Source: Bog-113 sp963752695
Lineage (GTDB): Bacteria; Acidobacteriota; Terriglobia; Bryobacterales; Bryobacteraceae
NCBI GenBank assembly: GCA_963752695.1
Contig: CAVVZB010000002.1
Span: forward strand, 1,116,001-1,180,000
Length of the DNA stretch: 64,000 nucleotides
Reading direction: 5' to 3'
Position 1 is the stretch's first letter; every line of letters starts with the position of its first letter. The notes beneath the pieces were generated by a model. The model saw nothing but the letters and a program-made list of their open reading frames with translations. It was not told the origin of the DNA and ran no database searches. Positions 52,682 to 61,708 of the stretch are shown here, piece by piece. The translations under genes and the position numbers were made by a program.

Positions 52682-54241
52682 TTACTGACAAGTGAAGTTT
52701 CCGGCATCTTGCGTGTCGCCACTGCCTTTGTACTGCGCATGCTTCGGATAAGCGCAAAGTGGACGGCTCCGCCCGGGGAAAGCTTTGCCCGTCGCCACGA
52801 TCGCTTCCGGCGCAGTTCCCTTCTCTACCCAGTTCACTACCGGACTCAGCATATCGAAGCGGTCCAGCGACGGTCCGCCGCCGCAATGCGCCATCCCGGG
52901 CACCAGGAAAATACGGCTCCACTTGGCGACCTGATCGGCGCCACCATTCGGCGCTGCCAAGGACCGGTAATAACCCAGCGTATCGAGCGGCGAGAACCAT
53001 GGGTCGCTATCGCCATGAAAGAACAGAAGCTTTCCGCCATTGGATGAAAATGTGGATAAGTTCGTGGACGCGGGCTCTACCAGCGGATCCGAATCTGCTA
53101 GTGCTTCCTTGTCAACGTCCAGCTCCGTGGCGGTCGGATACGGGCCGAACAGGCCCCGATTGCCCATGGCGAGCAGTCCTGGCACGCCCCCGTTCGCCGC
53201 GATTCCGGCGTCATAAAGAAAGCCGGGATACACCTGAGTTCCGTATGAATTCTTGGGTCCAGCAAACGCCTTCTTGATGGCCGCAGTCTTGTTCGGCGCA
53301 AGACATCCCCCGGTCTGTCCAGGCTTACAGTCGAGCATGGCGGGATCGAAATCGCAACCCAGCGGATCGGAAATCATACCGTCCGTTAGGCCATCGCGCG
53401 CGTCGCAGCGCTGCATCAGCGCGTCCATCACAAGCTTGCGCTCATGATCGTCCAGGAACTTCTCGATCTCTGGCTTCCCAGCCGCGTCCCGTGGCGCAGC
53501 CTGGTTGTAAGCGACGGGAATCCATCGGGAGATTGCCAGGTTGGAGAGTCCCGTTCGCATCGCCGGATCACCCGAGACAATGCCATTGAAGACGGTAGGA
53601 AAGCGCTGCGAAAGAATCATACCTTCGCGCCCGCCTGTGGAACAACCCACAAAATAGGAATAGGCTGGGGGCTTGGCGTAGTAACCGGCAATAATCTGCT
53701 TAGAGATTCCGGCAACCGCGGCATTGGCCTGGAACGCGAAGTCGAGGTAAGCTTGCTGATCGCGCATGAAGGAGAAATCGAATGCGCCGCTCTTGGACTT
53801 GTGCCCGCTATCGGTGCTGGCCACGGCGAACCCGCGAACCAACGCGGACTTTTCGCCGCTGTACGAAGCGCCTGCCGGGTAGCCGATCACGCCATTGCCG
53901 CCGCCCCCGCCCTGCATCATGAAATCGCCGTTCCAGGTGTCCTGAGCAGGTAACGCCAGTTGGAAGCCAATTCCGAATTCCTGATCGTCAACGCCCTTGC
54001 GGCGTCCGATGACTCCGTCCACCAGGCAGTGTACGGGAAGCGGGCCGATTGTATCGCCATATTGTTGTGGAATCGTTTTGCCTGCCTGAACAAAGTCGGT
54101 TTTGGTGATCTCGACTCCCGGAAGCTTGAGATCGGCCAGCCCCGCGCACCGGTCTGATGCAGGCGGCCCGGCCAAGCACAACGGAACGCACACGGCGAGG
54201 CACCAGCCCGCACGCACAAAGAATTCAAATCCGCGCGACAT
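52682..54241 (-). CDS. Secreted tannase/feruloyl esterase family enzyme
   Basis: A protein of about 519 residues. The ATG at 54241 begins a signal peptide MSRGFEFFVRAGWCLAVCVPLCLA and starts two bases after the esterase stop. The catalytic elbow YFVGCSTGGREGM (Cys-Ser tandem as in tannases) and VPGMAHCGGGPS with the His are present, plus the Ca-site-like ADSDPLVEP region. Members cleave galloyl or feruloyl esters of phenolics on plant polymers. Confidence 0.92.
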   Translation of the reverse strand: MSRGFEFFVRAGWCLAVCVPLCLAGPPASDRCAGLADLKLPGVEITKTDFVQAGKTIPQQYGDTIGPLPVHCLVDGVIGRRKGVDDQEFGIGFQLALPAQDTWNGDFMMQGGGGGNGVIGYPAGASYSGEKSALVRGFAVASTDSGHKSKSGAFDFSFMRDQQAYLDFAFQANAAVAGISKQIIAGYYAKPPAYSYFVGCSTGGREGMILSQRFPTVFNGIVSGDPAMRTGLSNLAISRWIPVAYNQAAPRDAAGKPEIEKFLDDHERKLVMDALMQRCDARDGLTDGMISDPLGCDFDPAMLDCKPGQTGGCLAPNKTAAIKKAFAGPKNSYGTQVYPGFLYDAGIAANGGVPGLLAMGNRGLFGPYPTATELDVDKEALADSDPLVEPASTNLSTFSSNGGKLLFFHGDSDPWFSPLDTLGYYRSLAAPNGGADQVAKWSRIFLVPGMAHCGGGPSLDRFDMLSPVVNWVEKGTAPEAIVATGKAFPGRSRPLCAYPKHAQYKGSGDTQDAGNFTCQ

Positions 54242-54243
54242 GG

Positions 54244-55311
54244 CTACTTGCACGCCGCCGTAAAGCAAAGATTCTGGCTGAAGAATGGCATCACATGATT
54301 CTGGAAACGGTCGGCCACGGCGCTGGTATGCGTGCCGCTGTAGATCTCAAATCCATTGGCGATACCGTACTTGTCTAGAACGCCATGAAGCTTTTCTGTG
54401 TCCACACGCAAGCCATCCTGATCGCCGACATCGATTGAGATCGCCCGGTAGCGGCGCAATCCGCCGATATATTGATCGATGAAAGCGAGCGGCGCGTTGG
54501 CTGCCCACTTGGCAAGCACATCATATTGAACGGTGCCGTCCTTGGATGACAGGTCGAGATACAGCGGTGGATTCTTCGGGTCCGGGGACCAAGCCGCGGC
54601 GCTGGCAAGTTGCGCGCGCTCCATGAATCCCAGCTTGGCGGAATCGTCCGCGTTTTTCACCGCCGCGAGTTTCTTCTCCAACTCCACGTTGGCAGGTCCG
54701 GGCGGCCGCGCCGAAAGGCAACACGGGCTCATGATGTACAAGCTGCCGAAGACATCGGAATGCTTCATCCCGATACGCGTTGCCCCATAACCTCCCATCG
54801 AATGCCCGACCAGGCCTCGGCTCTCGCGATTGGCGAGCGTCCTGTAATGCGAGTCGATGTAGGCGACTACGTCGTGGGCAATGAAGTTCTCAAAGTCGCC
54901 GGTGGTGACCGAACTCGAATACATGGACCCGTTGTGGATCGTTTTGGAATCCGGCAGCACGACAATCATCTCTTTCGCGCCATGCGCAAATGCCCCTTCC
55001 ACCGTCTGCGGGACATGAATCTCATGCGTCCACTGCTCGGCCCCGATCGAGTAGCCGTGCAGCGCATAAACGACGGGATAACGCCGCGACTTATCCTTTG
55101 CGTAGCTCGGGGGTAGGAACACGATCACATCCCGGTCTACCGCGTCGCCTTCCAGATTGCCGTCGAGCGTGGCACCGTGAATTTTGATGTGCTCCGCCGT
55201 AACCGGCATGGCGTCCGGAACCACGGCCGGAACAATCGTCTGGACCTGCGCCGAAAGCCCAGCGGCAACCGTCAGCGCAGCCGTGAATGGAATGAGTCTG
55301 CTGATGTACAT
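54244..55311 (-). CDS. Secreted esterase D/feruloyl esterase-like alpha/beta hydrolase
   Basis: A 355-residue hydrolase with signal peptide MYISRLIPFTAALTVAAGLSAQ. It has the conserved RRYPVVYALHGYSIGA strand, nucleophile elbow LVGHSMGGYGATR, the Asp in LSSKDGTVQYD and a C-terminal His in YSGTHTSAV. Similar to putative acyl esterases in polysaccharide loci. Follows GH51 by 27 bases. Confidence 0.87.
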   Translation of the reverse strand: MYISRLIPFTAALTVAAGLSAQVQTIVPAVVPDAMPVTAEHIKIHGATLDGNLEGDAVDRDVIVFLPPSYAKDKSRRYPVVYALHGYSIGAEQWTHEIHVPQTVEGAFAHGAKEMIVVLPDSKTIHNGSMYSSSVTTGDFENFIAHDVVAYIDSHYRTLANRESRGLVGHSMGGYGATRIGMKHSDVFGSLYIMSPCCLSARPPGPANVELEKKLAAVKNADDSAKLGFMERAQLASAAAWSPDPKNPPLYLDLSSKDGTVQYDVLAKWAANAPLAFIDQYIGGLRRYRAISIDVGDQDGLRVDTEKLHGVLDKYGIANGFEIYSGTHTSAVADRFQNHVMPFFSQNLCFTAACK

Positions 55312-55338
55312 TAATTTCCTTTACTGGATGTTCGAGGG

Positions 55339-56898
55339 TTATTGTTCCACCGAAACGACACTGATTGATTTCGGAGCAAGCTTCAGAATCGATTTGCCAC
55401 CTTCGACCGTGGCCGCAATCGACTGGGGCACAACCGCCGGAGGCGCGCCGAAGGCGTTTACGCTATCGACGGCCGGCGCGGTCATCGTCTGCCCGCGGAC
55501 TGATTTGGCTGATGGAATCTCGATCTCGAGCGGCTTCTCCGGATCGAGATTGGTGATTTCCAGCCATAACTTCCCCAAACTATCTTTCGCCGCAAGCGCG
55601 TCGACGCGCGGCAGACTAACCGCGCCCTGAGTGTAGGTCCCCGCATCGAAGTTCACCGGGACCAGCGTCGCGTCCTGGAAGGGCACGTACATCTTGAAGA
55701 CGTAGTAAGTCGGAGTCAATACCATCTTCTCTTTGTCTGTCAGAATCATGGCCTGCAAGACATTGATCATTTGCGCGATGTTTGACATGCGCACGCGATC
55801 GCCATGCCGCGCAAAGATATTCAGATTCAGCGCGGCTAGAACAGCGTCACGCTGGCTGTTCTGCTGTAACAGGAATGCCGGGTTCGATCCAGGCAGCGGC
55901 GCATGCCACGCACCCCATTCGTCCACCACCAGCGCCACCTTCTTCTTCGGGTCGTAACGATCCATCACAGCTTCCTGCTTCCTCAGGAACTCTTCCATGA
56001 AGAGAGTCGATTTCAAAGCCTTGGCGTAATCGGCAATGCCGAAGTTGGTGGAGGGCGTCGATGGCGGCCATCCCTCGGGCACCGTATACCAATGCAGCGA
56101 AAGCCCGTCAATATCCCAAACCCAATCGTGATGTTGCCACGCCTTCATCACAGTCTCTGTCCAGCCAGTCTCGGGCACGCCCGGTCCGACCGCGATTTTC
56201 AGCATCTTCTCCAGACCACGCTGCGCCGGGTTCATGTTATGGACAAAGTGGCTGTAAATCTTGAGTTGGGCCAGATACTCGTCGGGAGTCATCGCGCCGC
56301 CGCAGCCCCAACTCTCGTTCCCGATTCCCAAAAAACGCACCTTGTACGGCGCCGGATGTCCGTTCGCCGCACGCTCCTGGGCGAGTGTTGTCGGCTGGGC
56401 GGCGGTCATATACTCGAGCCACTCGGCGGCTTCCTGCGGCGTTCCCGATCCCAGATTGAGCGAGACATACGCCTCACTGCCAATCTGGTCGATGAAATCC
56501 ATGAACTCATGCGTGCCGAAGGCATTGTTGTCCACCACCCCGCCCCATGCGTTGTTCAGCGTGGCCGCGCGCTTGCCGATGCCCTTGCGCCAGTGATACT
56601 CATCCGCAAAACATCCACCCGGCCAGCGGACATTTGGAACTTTCAAATCGCGCAGCGCCGCCACTACATCGTTGCGGATACCGCGCGTATTGGGAATACT
56701 CGAATCCGGCCCCACCCAGATTCCTTCATACAAACCATGACCAAGATTCTCGGCGAACTGGCCGAACAGGTTGCGGTCGATCTTGGGTCCGGACTTCGCT
56801 GCATCAATAGTGATTACGGTTCGCTGCTGAGCGACCGCCGGTACAATGCAAATCGCGGCCAACAGACATAGCAGTGGACGCTTCGACGGGAAGAGCAT
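55339..56898 (-). CDS. GH51 alpha-L-arabinofuranosidase
   Basis: A 519-residue secreted enzyme with signal peptide MLFPSKRPLLCLLAAICIVP. The barrel has the acid/base Glu in FLGIGNESWGCGG, and the nucleophile Glu in VALVVDEWGAWH, both intact. NVRWPGGCFADEYHWR is a family signature. It cleaves alpha-L-arabinofuranosyl side chains from arabinoxylan or arabinan. First gene of the run; a perfect 16-bp palindrome lies about 55 bases upstream of its start. Confidence 0.94.
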   Translation of the reverse strand: MLFPSKRPLLCLLAAICIVPAVAQQRTVITIDAAKSGPKIDRNLFGQFAENLGHGLYEGIWVGPDSSIPNTRGIRNDVVAALRDLKVPNVRWPGGCFADEYHWRKGIGKRAATLNNAWGGVVDNNAFGTHEFMDFIDQIGSEAYVSLNLGSGTPQEAAEWLEYMTAAQPTTLAQERAANGHPAPYKVRFLGIGNESWGCGGAMTPDEYLAQLKIYSHFVHNMNPAQRGLEKMLKIAVGPGVPETGWTETVMKAWQHHDWVWDIDGLSLHWYTVPEGWPPSTPSTNFGIADYAKALKSTLFMEEFLRKQEAVMDRYDPKKKVALVVDEWGAWHAPLPGSNPAFLLQQNSQRDAVLAALNLNIFARHGDRVRMSNIAQMINVLQAMILTDKEKMVLTPTYYVFKMYVPFQDATLVPVNFDAGTYTQGAVSLPRVDALAAKDSLGKLWLEITNLDPEKPLEIEIPSAKSVRGQTMTAPAVDSVNAFGAPPAVVPQSIAATVEGGKSILKLAPKSISVVSVEQ

Positions 56899-56951
56899 AG
56901 TGCAAGTGAAGCATACAGAATTGGAACTCCCCGGACAAGTTGAATAATCCG

Positions 56952-56967
56952 TTCGATTGCAATCGAA
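56952..56967. promoter_or_regulatory. Perfect 16-bp palindrome upstream of the GH51 gene
   Basis: TTCGATTGCAATCGAA is fully self-complementary. It sits in the gap between the 3' end of the LysR gene and the GH51 start, and shares its ATCGAA/TTCGAT half-sites with the inverted repeat near the LysR start. A regulator-binding site is likely. Confidence 0.55.
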
Positions 56968-56989
56968 ATTACCGATGCTTCACCGCGGC

Positions 56990-57877
56990 TTAAATTCCTT
57001 GTGGATCGCCCGTCATGCCGAGCAGCTCGGCCATGGCCTTGGCTTCCGGTTGCGAGGCGGTGAAATCGCGGGTGACCAGATTCAAACGCACGTCGCGTGT
57101 TCTTCCGGCGGCCAGGCGCAAGGGCGCTAGTTCACCGGATTGAATGTCGGCCCGGATGCGGTACTGCGGAAGCCAGCCATAGCAAAGGCCGCTGCGCACC
57201 GCAGCCAGAGCTCCATCGATGGTGCCGAGCGGCAGGATTCTCTGTGCGGGCGGCCGCGGCTGGTGGCGTCCGCTGGTGGCTTCAGCGTTGCCAATAGACA
57301 CCAGCATGTGCTGCATCAAGTCGCTCGGCGAGAGCCGCCGCCGAATAGCGTGCAAGGGATGATCCTTACGCGCCACCGCGAGAAGTCCTATCACCAGAAC
57401 CGGTTTCACCAAGATTTCGCGGGTCGCCAAACCGGTAACGCAGAGATGCGCATTATGCATGGAGAACTCGGAATCCGCCGAAAGGAACGTCCCTTGCCGA
57501 ACCTTCAGCCGCACATGGGGGAAGCGCGCGGCGAACCTGGCGAGCGCCGTAAACAGACGATCGTCCGGGAAGATGCTGTCGACCGAAACCCGGATCTCCG
57601 AAGCTCCTCCGGAGGCAAGCAGGCGGGCCCGCTCTTCGAGTTGTTGGAACCCGGCAAGATGCGGCTCGGCCTCCGCCAGAAGCATCCGGCCTAGTTCCGT
57701 TAGCCGGGCTTTCCGGCCGTCCATCTCGAACAATCGCACGCCTAATTGCTCCTGCAACCGCCCTACGGCATAGCTGATCGTCGATTGCGAGCGGTTTAAC
57801 TTTTCCGCCGCTGGAGCGAATCCGCCCATCCGAACCACGGTTTGCAGCACCTCCCACGCGTCGAGCGTCGTCTCCAT
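56990..57877 (-). CDS. LysR-family transcriptional regulator
   Basis: A 295-residue regulator. The N-terminal winged helix-turn-helix is WEVLQTVVRMGGFAPAAEKL plus RSQSTISYAVGRLQEQLGVR, then the linker and the substrate-binding-like C-terminal domain (about residue 90 onward). The ATG at 57877 gives the usual short N-terminus; the frame is open to 57892. Lying between the esterase/GH51 run and the divergent CBM48-esterase, it probably controls both. Confidence 0.93.
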   Translation of the reverse strand: METTLDAWEVLQTVVRMGGFAPAAEKLNRSQSTISYAVGRLQEQLGVRLFEMDGRKARLTELGRMLLAEAEPHLAGFQQLEERARLLASGGASEIRVSVDSIFPDDRLFTALARFAARFPHVRLKVRQGTFLSADSEFSMHNAHLCVTGLATREILVKPVLVIGLLAVARKDHPLHAIRRRLSPSDLMQHMLVSIGNAEATSGRHQPRPPAQRILPLGTIDGALAAVRSGLCYGWLPQYRIRADIQSGELAPLRLAAGRTRDVRLNLVTRDFTASQPEAKAMAELLGMTGDPQGI

Positions 57878-57890
57878 GGGTCCAGAATAC

Positions 57891-57905
57891 ATCGAAAGAT
57901 TCGAT
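57891..57905. promoter_or_regulatory. ATCGAA/TTCGAT inverted repeat between LysR and esterase genes
   Basis: ATCGAA (57891-57896) and TTCGAT (57900-57905) are perfect arms around a 3-base centre. It contains the T-N11-A form expected of LysR sites and lies in the divergent gap, 13 bases from the regulator start. Confidence 0.5.
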
Positions 57906-57967
57906 AGGCAGCCACCGGAAACTTGAACTGGTTATTCCCGTTGGCCTTCGCATAAGATGAAGGCCAA

Positions 57968-59158
57968 ATGAACAAACTAGCTATCGCCATGGGCGCGTTC
58001 GCCGCGTTGTGCTGCGCGCAAACCGCGGACACGTTCAAACCCGCTTCCACGAATGTATGGGGCGCTGAGTATCCCAAAGTAGACGACAGCGGAAGGGTGC
58101 AGATCCGGGTCAAGGCTCCCGACGCGTCCAAGGTCGCGCTCAACTTTTGGAGCGGGCCTAAGGTCGACATGGTGAAGCAGCCCGACGGGTTCTGGACCGT
58201 CACCACGGAGCCGCTCGTGCCTGGCTTCCACTATTACGCCGTGAAGATCGACGGCACCGATTTCGATGACCCGGGTAGTCACACGTTTTATGGCGGCGGT
58301 AAGGACGCCAGCGGAATCGAGGTTCCGGAAGCCGGTTCCACCTATTACCTTCCGCGCGATGTTCCACACGGCGCGGTGCGTGAAATCTGGTATGAATCCA
58401 AGGTCACCGGTGGCTGGCGTCATGCCCTGGTCTACACGCCGCCCGGCTACGATACGAATCTGAAGCCGCGTTACCCGGTGCTTTATCTTCAACACGGCGG
58501 TGGCGAGGATGAAACTGGCTGGATCAAACAAGGCCGCGCGAACTTTATTCTGGATAACCTGCTGGCTGCCGGGAACTGCAAGCCGATGATCGTGGTCATG
58601 GCGTACGGTTATGCGCGCCGCGCTGGCACGGTCGATCCCGATCTAACCGGTAAGCCTTTCGGCTCGCCCGAAATGATGAAGGCCATGCAGACCATGAGTC
58701 AGGCGTTCGAGGACGATCTAACGCAGGTGCTAGTCCCCTATATCGATTCAAAGTTCCGCACCATGCCCGACCGCGAACATCGCGCCATGGCTGGACTCTC
58801 CATGGGCGGAATGCAGACCTTCCAGGTCACTTTCGATCATCTCGACATGTTTTCCTACATCGGTGGCTTCAGTGGAGCCGGTGGCGGCGCCATGAACGGC
58901 AATGCAAAGCTCGACACCAAAACGGCCTTTCATGGCGCGATGGCCGATCCTGAGGCCTTCGCCAAGCGGGTACATCTCCTTTGGGTGGGCGTGGGAACGA
59001 AAGAACCAGTTCGCATGCACGATGGCATCGTGAACCTGCATCAATCGCTCACCGAAGCGCACGTTCAGCATGTCTTCTATGAGTCGCCCGGCACGGATCA
59101 CGAGTGGCAGACCTGGCGTCGCGATCTGAAAGACTTCGCCCCGCGATTATTCCAGTAA
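57968..59158 (+). CDS. Secreted CBM48-like plus esterase-D-type hydrolase (xylan esterase-like)
   Basis: A 396-residue exported protein (signal MNKLAIAMGAFAALCCAQ). Residues about 25-115 form an early-set/CBM48-like beta-sandwich (DSGRVQIRVKAPDASKVAL, GFHYYAVKIDG), a linker, then an alpha/beta hydrolase with HALVYTPPGYD, PVLYLQHGGGEDETG, nucleophile MAGLSMGGMQTF and C-terminal His in SPGTDHEWQTW. Resembles the esterase halves of XynZ-like enzymes. Divergent from LysR. Confidence 0.9.
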   Translation: MNKLAIAMGAFAALCCAQTADTFKPASTNVWGAEYPKVDDSGRVQIRVKAPDASKVALNFWSGPKVDMVKQPDGFWTVTTEPLVPGFHYYAVKIDGTDFDDPGSHTFYGGGKDASGIEVPEAGSTYYLPRDVPHGAVREIWYESKVTGGWRHALVYTPPGYDTNLKPRYPVLYLQHGGGEDETGWIKQGRANFILDNLLAAGNCKPMIVVMAYGYARRAGTVDPDLTGKPFGSPEMMKAMQTMSQAFEDDLTQVLVPYIDSKFRTMPDREHRAMAGLSMGGMQTFQVTFDHLDMFSYIGGFSGAGGGAMNGNAKLDTKTAFHGAMADPEAFAKRVHLLWVGVGTKEPVRMHDGIVNLHQSLTEAHVQHVFYESPGTDHEWQTWRRDLKDFAPRLFQ

Positions 59159-59171
59159 CCGCCCGCGCGGC

Positions 59172-60611
59172 CTACTCGATATCGATCACCACCAGTGTCA
59201 TATCATCGGCCTGACCGTTCCGATCGATGTCCGACCACTTGCGAACGTCGGCAATCAGGCCATCGGCAAACGTCTCAGTGCCTGCGGAATCCTGAGCAGC
59301 GATCGCATCGTGCAAACGCTCCTCGCTAAACATGCGGTCGAGCGCATCCGAAGCTTCGGCAATGCCATCGGTGTAGAGCACCAGCCGGTCGCCGGCATGA
59401 AGATCGAAGCACATCGAGCTGTAACGCTCGCCCGGCCGGACACCTAGAATCAGGCCGTTCTCGCCAAAGCCGGTCGTTGTTCCCGACACACGGTTGCGGA
59501 CCAGAATCGGCGGTGGCGCGGCCGCGCTGTACGAGGCCCGGCGTTGCGCTAGGTCGAGAAACAAGTAGCCCGCGGTGATCAGTTTCCCTCGCGCTTGCCG
59601 GCACATGATGTCATTCAAACCCGCCATAAGCGCGGGCGGATCGGTCACCCACGCGGATTGTGAATGGATAGCCACCTTGATCATGGAAGCCACAAGTGCC
59701 GCGGGTACACCATGCCCGGCCACATCCGCGAGCGCGATCCCCACCCGCCCGGAATCCAGTTCAATGAACTCGTAGAAGTCGCCAGCTACCGCAGTCATCG
59801 GCAGATAGCGAACGCAAATCTTCGCTCCCGTCAGTCGCGGCATGTCGCGCGGCAAGATGGAATTTTGAATGTGCGTGGCCGCTCGCATTTCATCCTGCAG
59901 CATCGTCAGATGCCGCTCGTTCTGGAACACCTGCCGGAGCGCGACATAGCCCATCGAGCAGATAAGAACGAAGAAGCCCAGCGTTTCCACCCGCGTACGC
60001 CATGGCAGCAGATTGCTATCGACCAGGTGTTCATTGATCACCGTCAGAACGAAAATATAAAGTCCCGCGAGTAGAACTCGCAGGTGCGTGATCGGTGGCC
60101 GTTGATAACCCTGGAACGCTCCAATGAGGGCCAGGACAAACAAAGGCAGCATCACGACCGTACCGGCGTCAGGAGCGGCTGTCGCACGATGAGTGACGAG
60201 TTCGACGGCCGTGGCGCCAATTGCATACGCGACGGCAAACCAAAGCAATATGGTCATCCCCGAGCGCCAGCCTTTGCCGTATATCTGCTCCGCGAATAAC
60301 AAGGCCGGGATCAGGATGAAGTTGCTGATGATCTTCTCGGCAAACTGCCAGTCAGTTTCGTCAAGGTCGAGAAGCAGTTCGGAAGTGGGCGTCTTTACCA
60401 GCACGCGCACGCCATACAGGATTGCAAACCAGCCGAGCCATAGGAGGAGCCGCGAATCGCGCCGCCGTCGAAGCACGTACACGGCGAGCGCTGCCAGTCC
60501 CGCAGCGGTGATGAGGATTCCAAGCGCGACCGCCGCGAAATCCGCGCGGACCATCTGGACAAGCGGCGAGTGAATCGGGTCGGCAGCCAGCATGCGGAAA
60601 CCATTCAGCAT
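59172..60611 (-). CDS. Membrane-anchored PP2C/SpoIIE-type serine/threonine phosphatase
   Basis: A 479-residue protein with about seven membrane helices in the N-terminal half (residues about 20-235) and a cytoplasmic RsbU/SpoIIE-type phosphatase domain at 250-479. The metal-binding Asp residues lie in AVAGDFYEFIELDSGRVGI and ADVAGHGVPAALVASMI, with LVLYTDGIAEASDA near the end. Likely senses membrane-related signals and dephosphorylates an anti-sigma antagonist. No partner-switch genes are adjacent. Confidence 0.88.
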   Translation of the reverse strand: MLNGFRMLAADPIHSPLVQMVRADFAAVALGILITAAGLAALAVYVLRRRRDSRLLLWLGWFAILYGVRVLVKTPTSELLLDLDETDWQFAEKIISNFILIPALLFAEQIYGKGWRSGMTILLWFAVAYAIGATAVELVTHRATAAPDAGTVVMLPLFVLALIGAFQGYQRPPITHLRVLLAGLYIFVLTVINEHLVDSNLLPWRTRVETLGFFVLICSMGYVALRQVFQNERHLTMLQDEMRAATHIQNSILPRDMPRLTGAKICVRYLPMTAVAGDFYEFIELDSGRVGIALADVAGHGVPAALVASMIKVAIHSQSAWVTDPPALMAGLNDIMCRQARGKLITAGYLFLDLAQRRASYSAAAPPPILVRNRVSGTTTGFGENGLILGVRPGERYSSMCFDLHAGDRLVLYTDGIAEASDALDRMFSEERLHDAIAAQDSAGTETFADGLIADVRKWSDIDRNGQADDMTLVVIDIE

Positions 60612-60644
60612 ACACGCAGGCTCAAGCGGCGCTACGGGTTGTGT

Positions 60645-61172
60645 CTAAGCCAGGAGCGCAATGAGTGCTGCCGGAATTGCCGCGCCCGCAATCAACAAAC
60701 CCCACAGCAAGGCACGGCTGCGATTGAACGTGAATGCCATATAAATCCCCGACAGTGTAGACATGAGCAGCCCAATTGACATCATGAGGAAGAACCATTT
60801 CAGAATGAGCGTTGCCGTTCCCTCGCGGTGCTCTTCCTCCTTGCGTGGCGCCTGCTCTGTCGAAGGGGAGCCAGCTTTCGGACGGCTCTCGGCACCCGGC
60901 GGCGGCCCGTGGTGCTCTCCCAATACCTGATCTTTATGAATCGACGAGACTGCCTCCAGCCATTTCGGCGGCTGGTAATTTTCACCTGGGCGGCCTTGGT
61001 GAAGTCCGAAGAGCTGGGCCGCGCCGGTGAGCGTGAAAAAAAGGATGGATGGGGCAAAGAAAACACCCGCATACTGATGCATCTGCCGAACTTGCTTCGT
61101 CACCTTAGCGCTGTTGCTTCGGACCGGTGGCGCGTTGTTTCCTGCTCTGTTTCCTGCATTGCTTGGAGGCAT
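60645..61172 (-). CDS. PepSY-TM-like membrane protein
   Basis: A 175-residue protein with three membrane segments (residues about 35-55, 122-145 and 152-174). The first starts with RQMHQYAGVFFAPSILFFTL, the His-containing helix of PepSY-associated membrane proteins often linked with haem or iron uptake. The middle is a charged Pro-rich periplasmic loop. Start codon and the first 25 Ser/Asn-rich residues are uncertain. Function unknown. Confidence 0.65.
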   Translation of the reverse strand: MPPSNAGNRAGNNAPPVRSNSAKVTKQVRQMHQYAGVFFAPSILFFTLTGAAQLFGLHQGRPGENYQPPKWLEAVSSIHKDQVLGEHHGPPPGAESRPKAGSPSTEQAPRKEEEHREGTATLILKWFFLMMSIGLLMSTLSGIYMAFTFNRSRALLWGLLIAGAAIPAALIALLA

Positions 61173-61547
61173 GTTGGGACTATTATTCCCTATTTGGTCA
61201 GATGCAGGATCACGTCTGCAGCGCCGCGAGATCCTCTTAGCGCAATCGAAGAACAGCTGCGGATCAGGTGCTGGTTCGATTCCACTGTTCAGCCGTTGGA
61301 AGCCCCAGCACCTTCATCGCTCTTTTCCGCGATGGCTCTTCGATGTTCAGTACGGGGCAGCCGGCAAACGATGTTACCGGTGAAGGTCCCGGAACCGCAA
61401 TGACGCATGACGTGCACTACGATCGTCCTTATGCGCATATTCCAGTAGAGGAACAAGCCGGTACAATGCGTACCAGATGGGGGGAACTCCAAAACCTACT
61501 GTACAAATCCAGAAGCGGGCCTGTAAGTTCTCTTGATACGAAAAAGG
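61173..61547. other. 375-base intergenic stretch left of the attachment-like site
   Basis: No credible gene found. Open frames here either oppose the flanking genes or read through the RNA-gene-like motif at 61,548. It may be the original flank downstream of the invaded RNA gene. Confidence 0.5.
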
Positions 61548-61574
61548 TGGTGGAGGCGGCGGGAATCGAACCCG
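61548..61574 (-). other. Displaced 3' end of a tmRNA (or Ser-type tRNA) gene, likely att site
   Basis: On the minus strand the last bases read GGGTTCGATTCCCGCC followed by GCCTCCACCA. This is a T-loop with TTCGATT, acceptor 3' strand CGCCTCC and encoded CCA, the usual 3' terminus of tmRNA. The T-stem loses pairing at the fifth base pair and no 5' acceptor strand (expected GGAGGCG/GGGGGCG) or tmRNA body follows to the right. Such fragments are the displaced attB half left after integration at an RNA-gene 3' end. Confidence 0.6.
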
Positions 61575-61672
61575 ACCAACCACGGTTCAGGGTGTGTCAA
61601 CTACCGCTAAGTGGTTGATCCTTATAGTCACCTATGCGGCGTTTGTGGCCTGTTTTCAGGGTATCTTTGCAG

Positions 61673-61694
61673 GATGTTAGCGCGATGTTAGCGC
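61673..61694 (+). repeat. 11-base direct repeat, two tandem copies
   Basis: GATGTTAGCGC occurs twice back to back (61673-61683, 61684-61694), about 100 bases inside the att-like end. Short tandem repeats at element ends are often integrase arm or excisionase sites; that role is a guess. Confidence 0.55.
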
Positions 61695-61708
61695 GAGGCC
61701 GACCCCTT

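Noticed and set aside
55903..56871. 322-codon plus-strand frame opposite the GH51 gene
   Set aside because: Lies wholly inside a strong gene with intact catalytic motifs; typical mirror frame in GC-rich DNA.
61268..61618. Plus-strand frame of 116 codons reading through the RNA-gene-like motif
   Set aside because: The VEAAGIEPD part is the typical artefact of translating the reverse of a T-loop/acceptor end; no domain is present.
61548..61625. Complete tRNA gene on the minus strand
   Set aside because: No 5' acceptor strand, D-arm or anticodon stem can be drawn with the CGCCTCC end; only the T-loop and 3' end fit.
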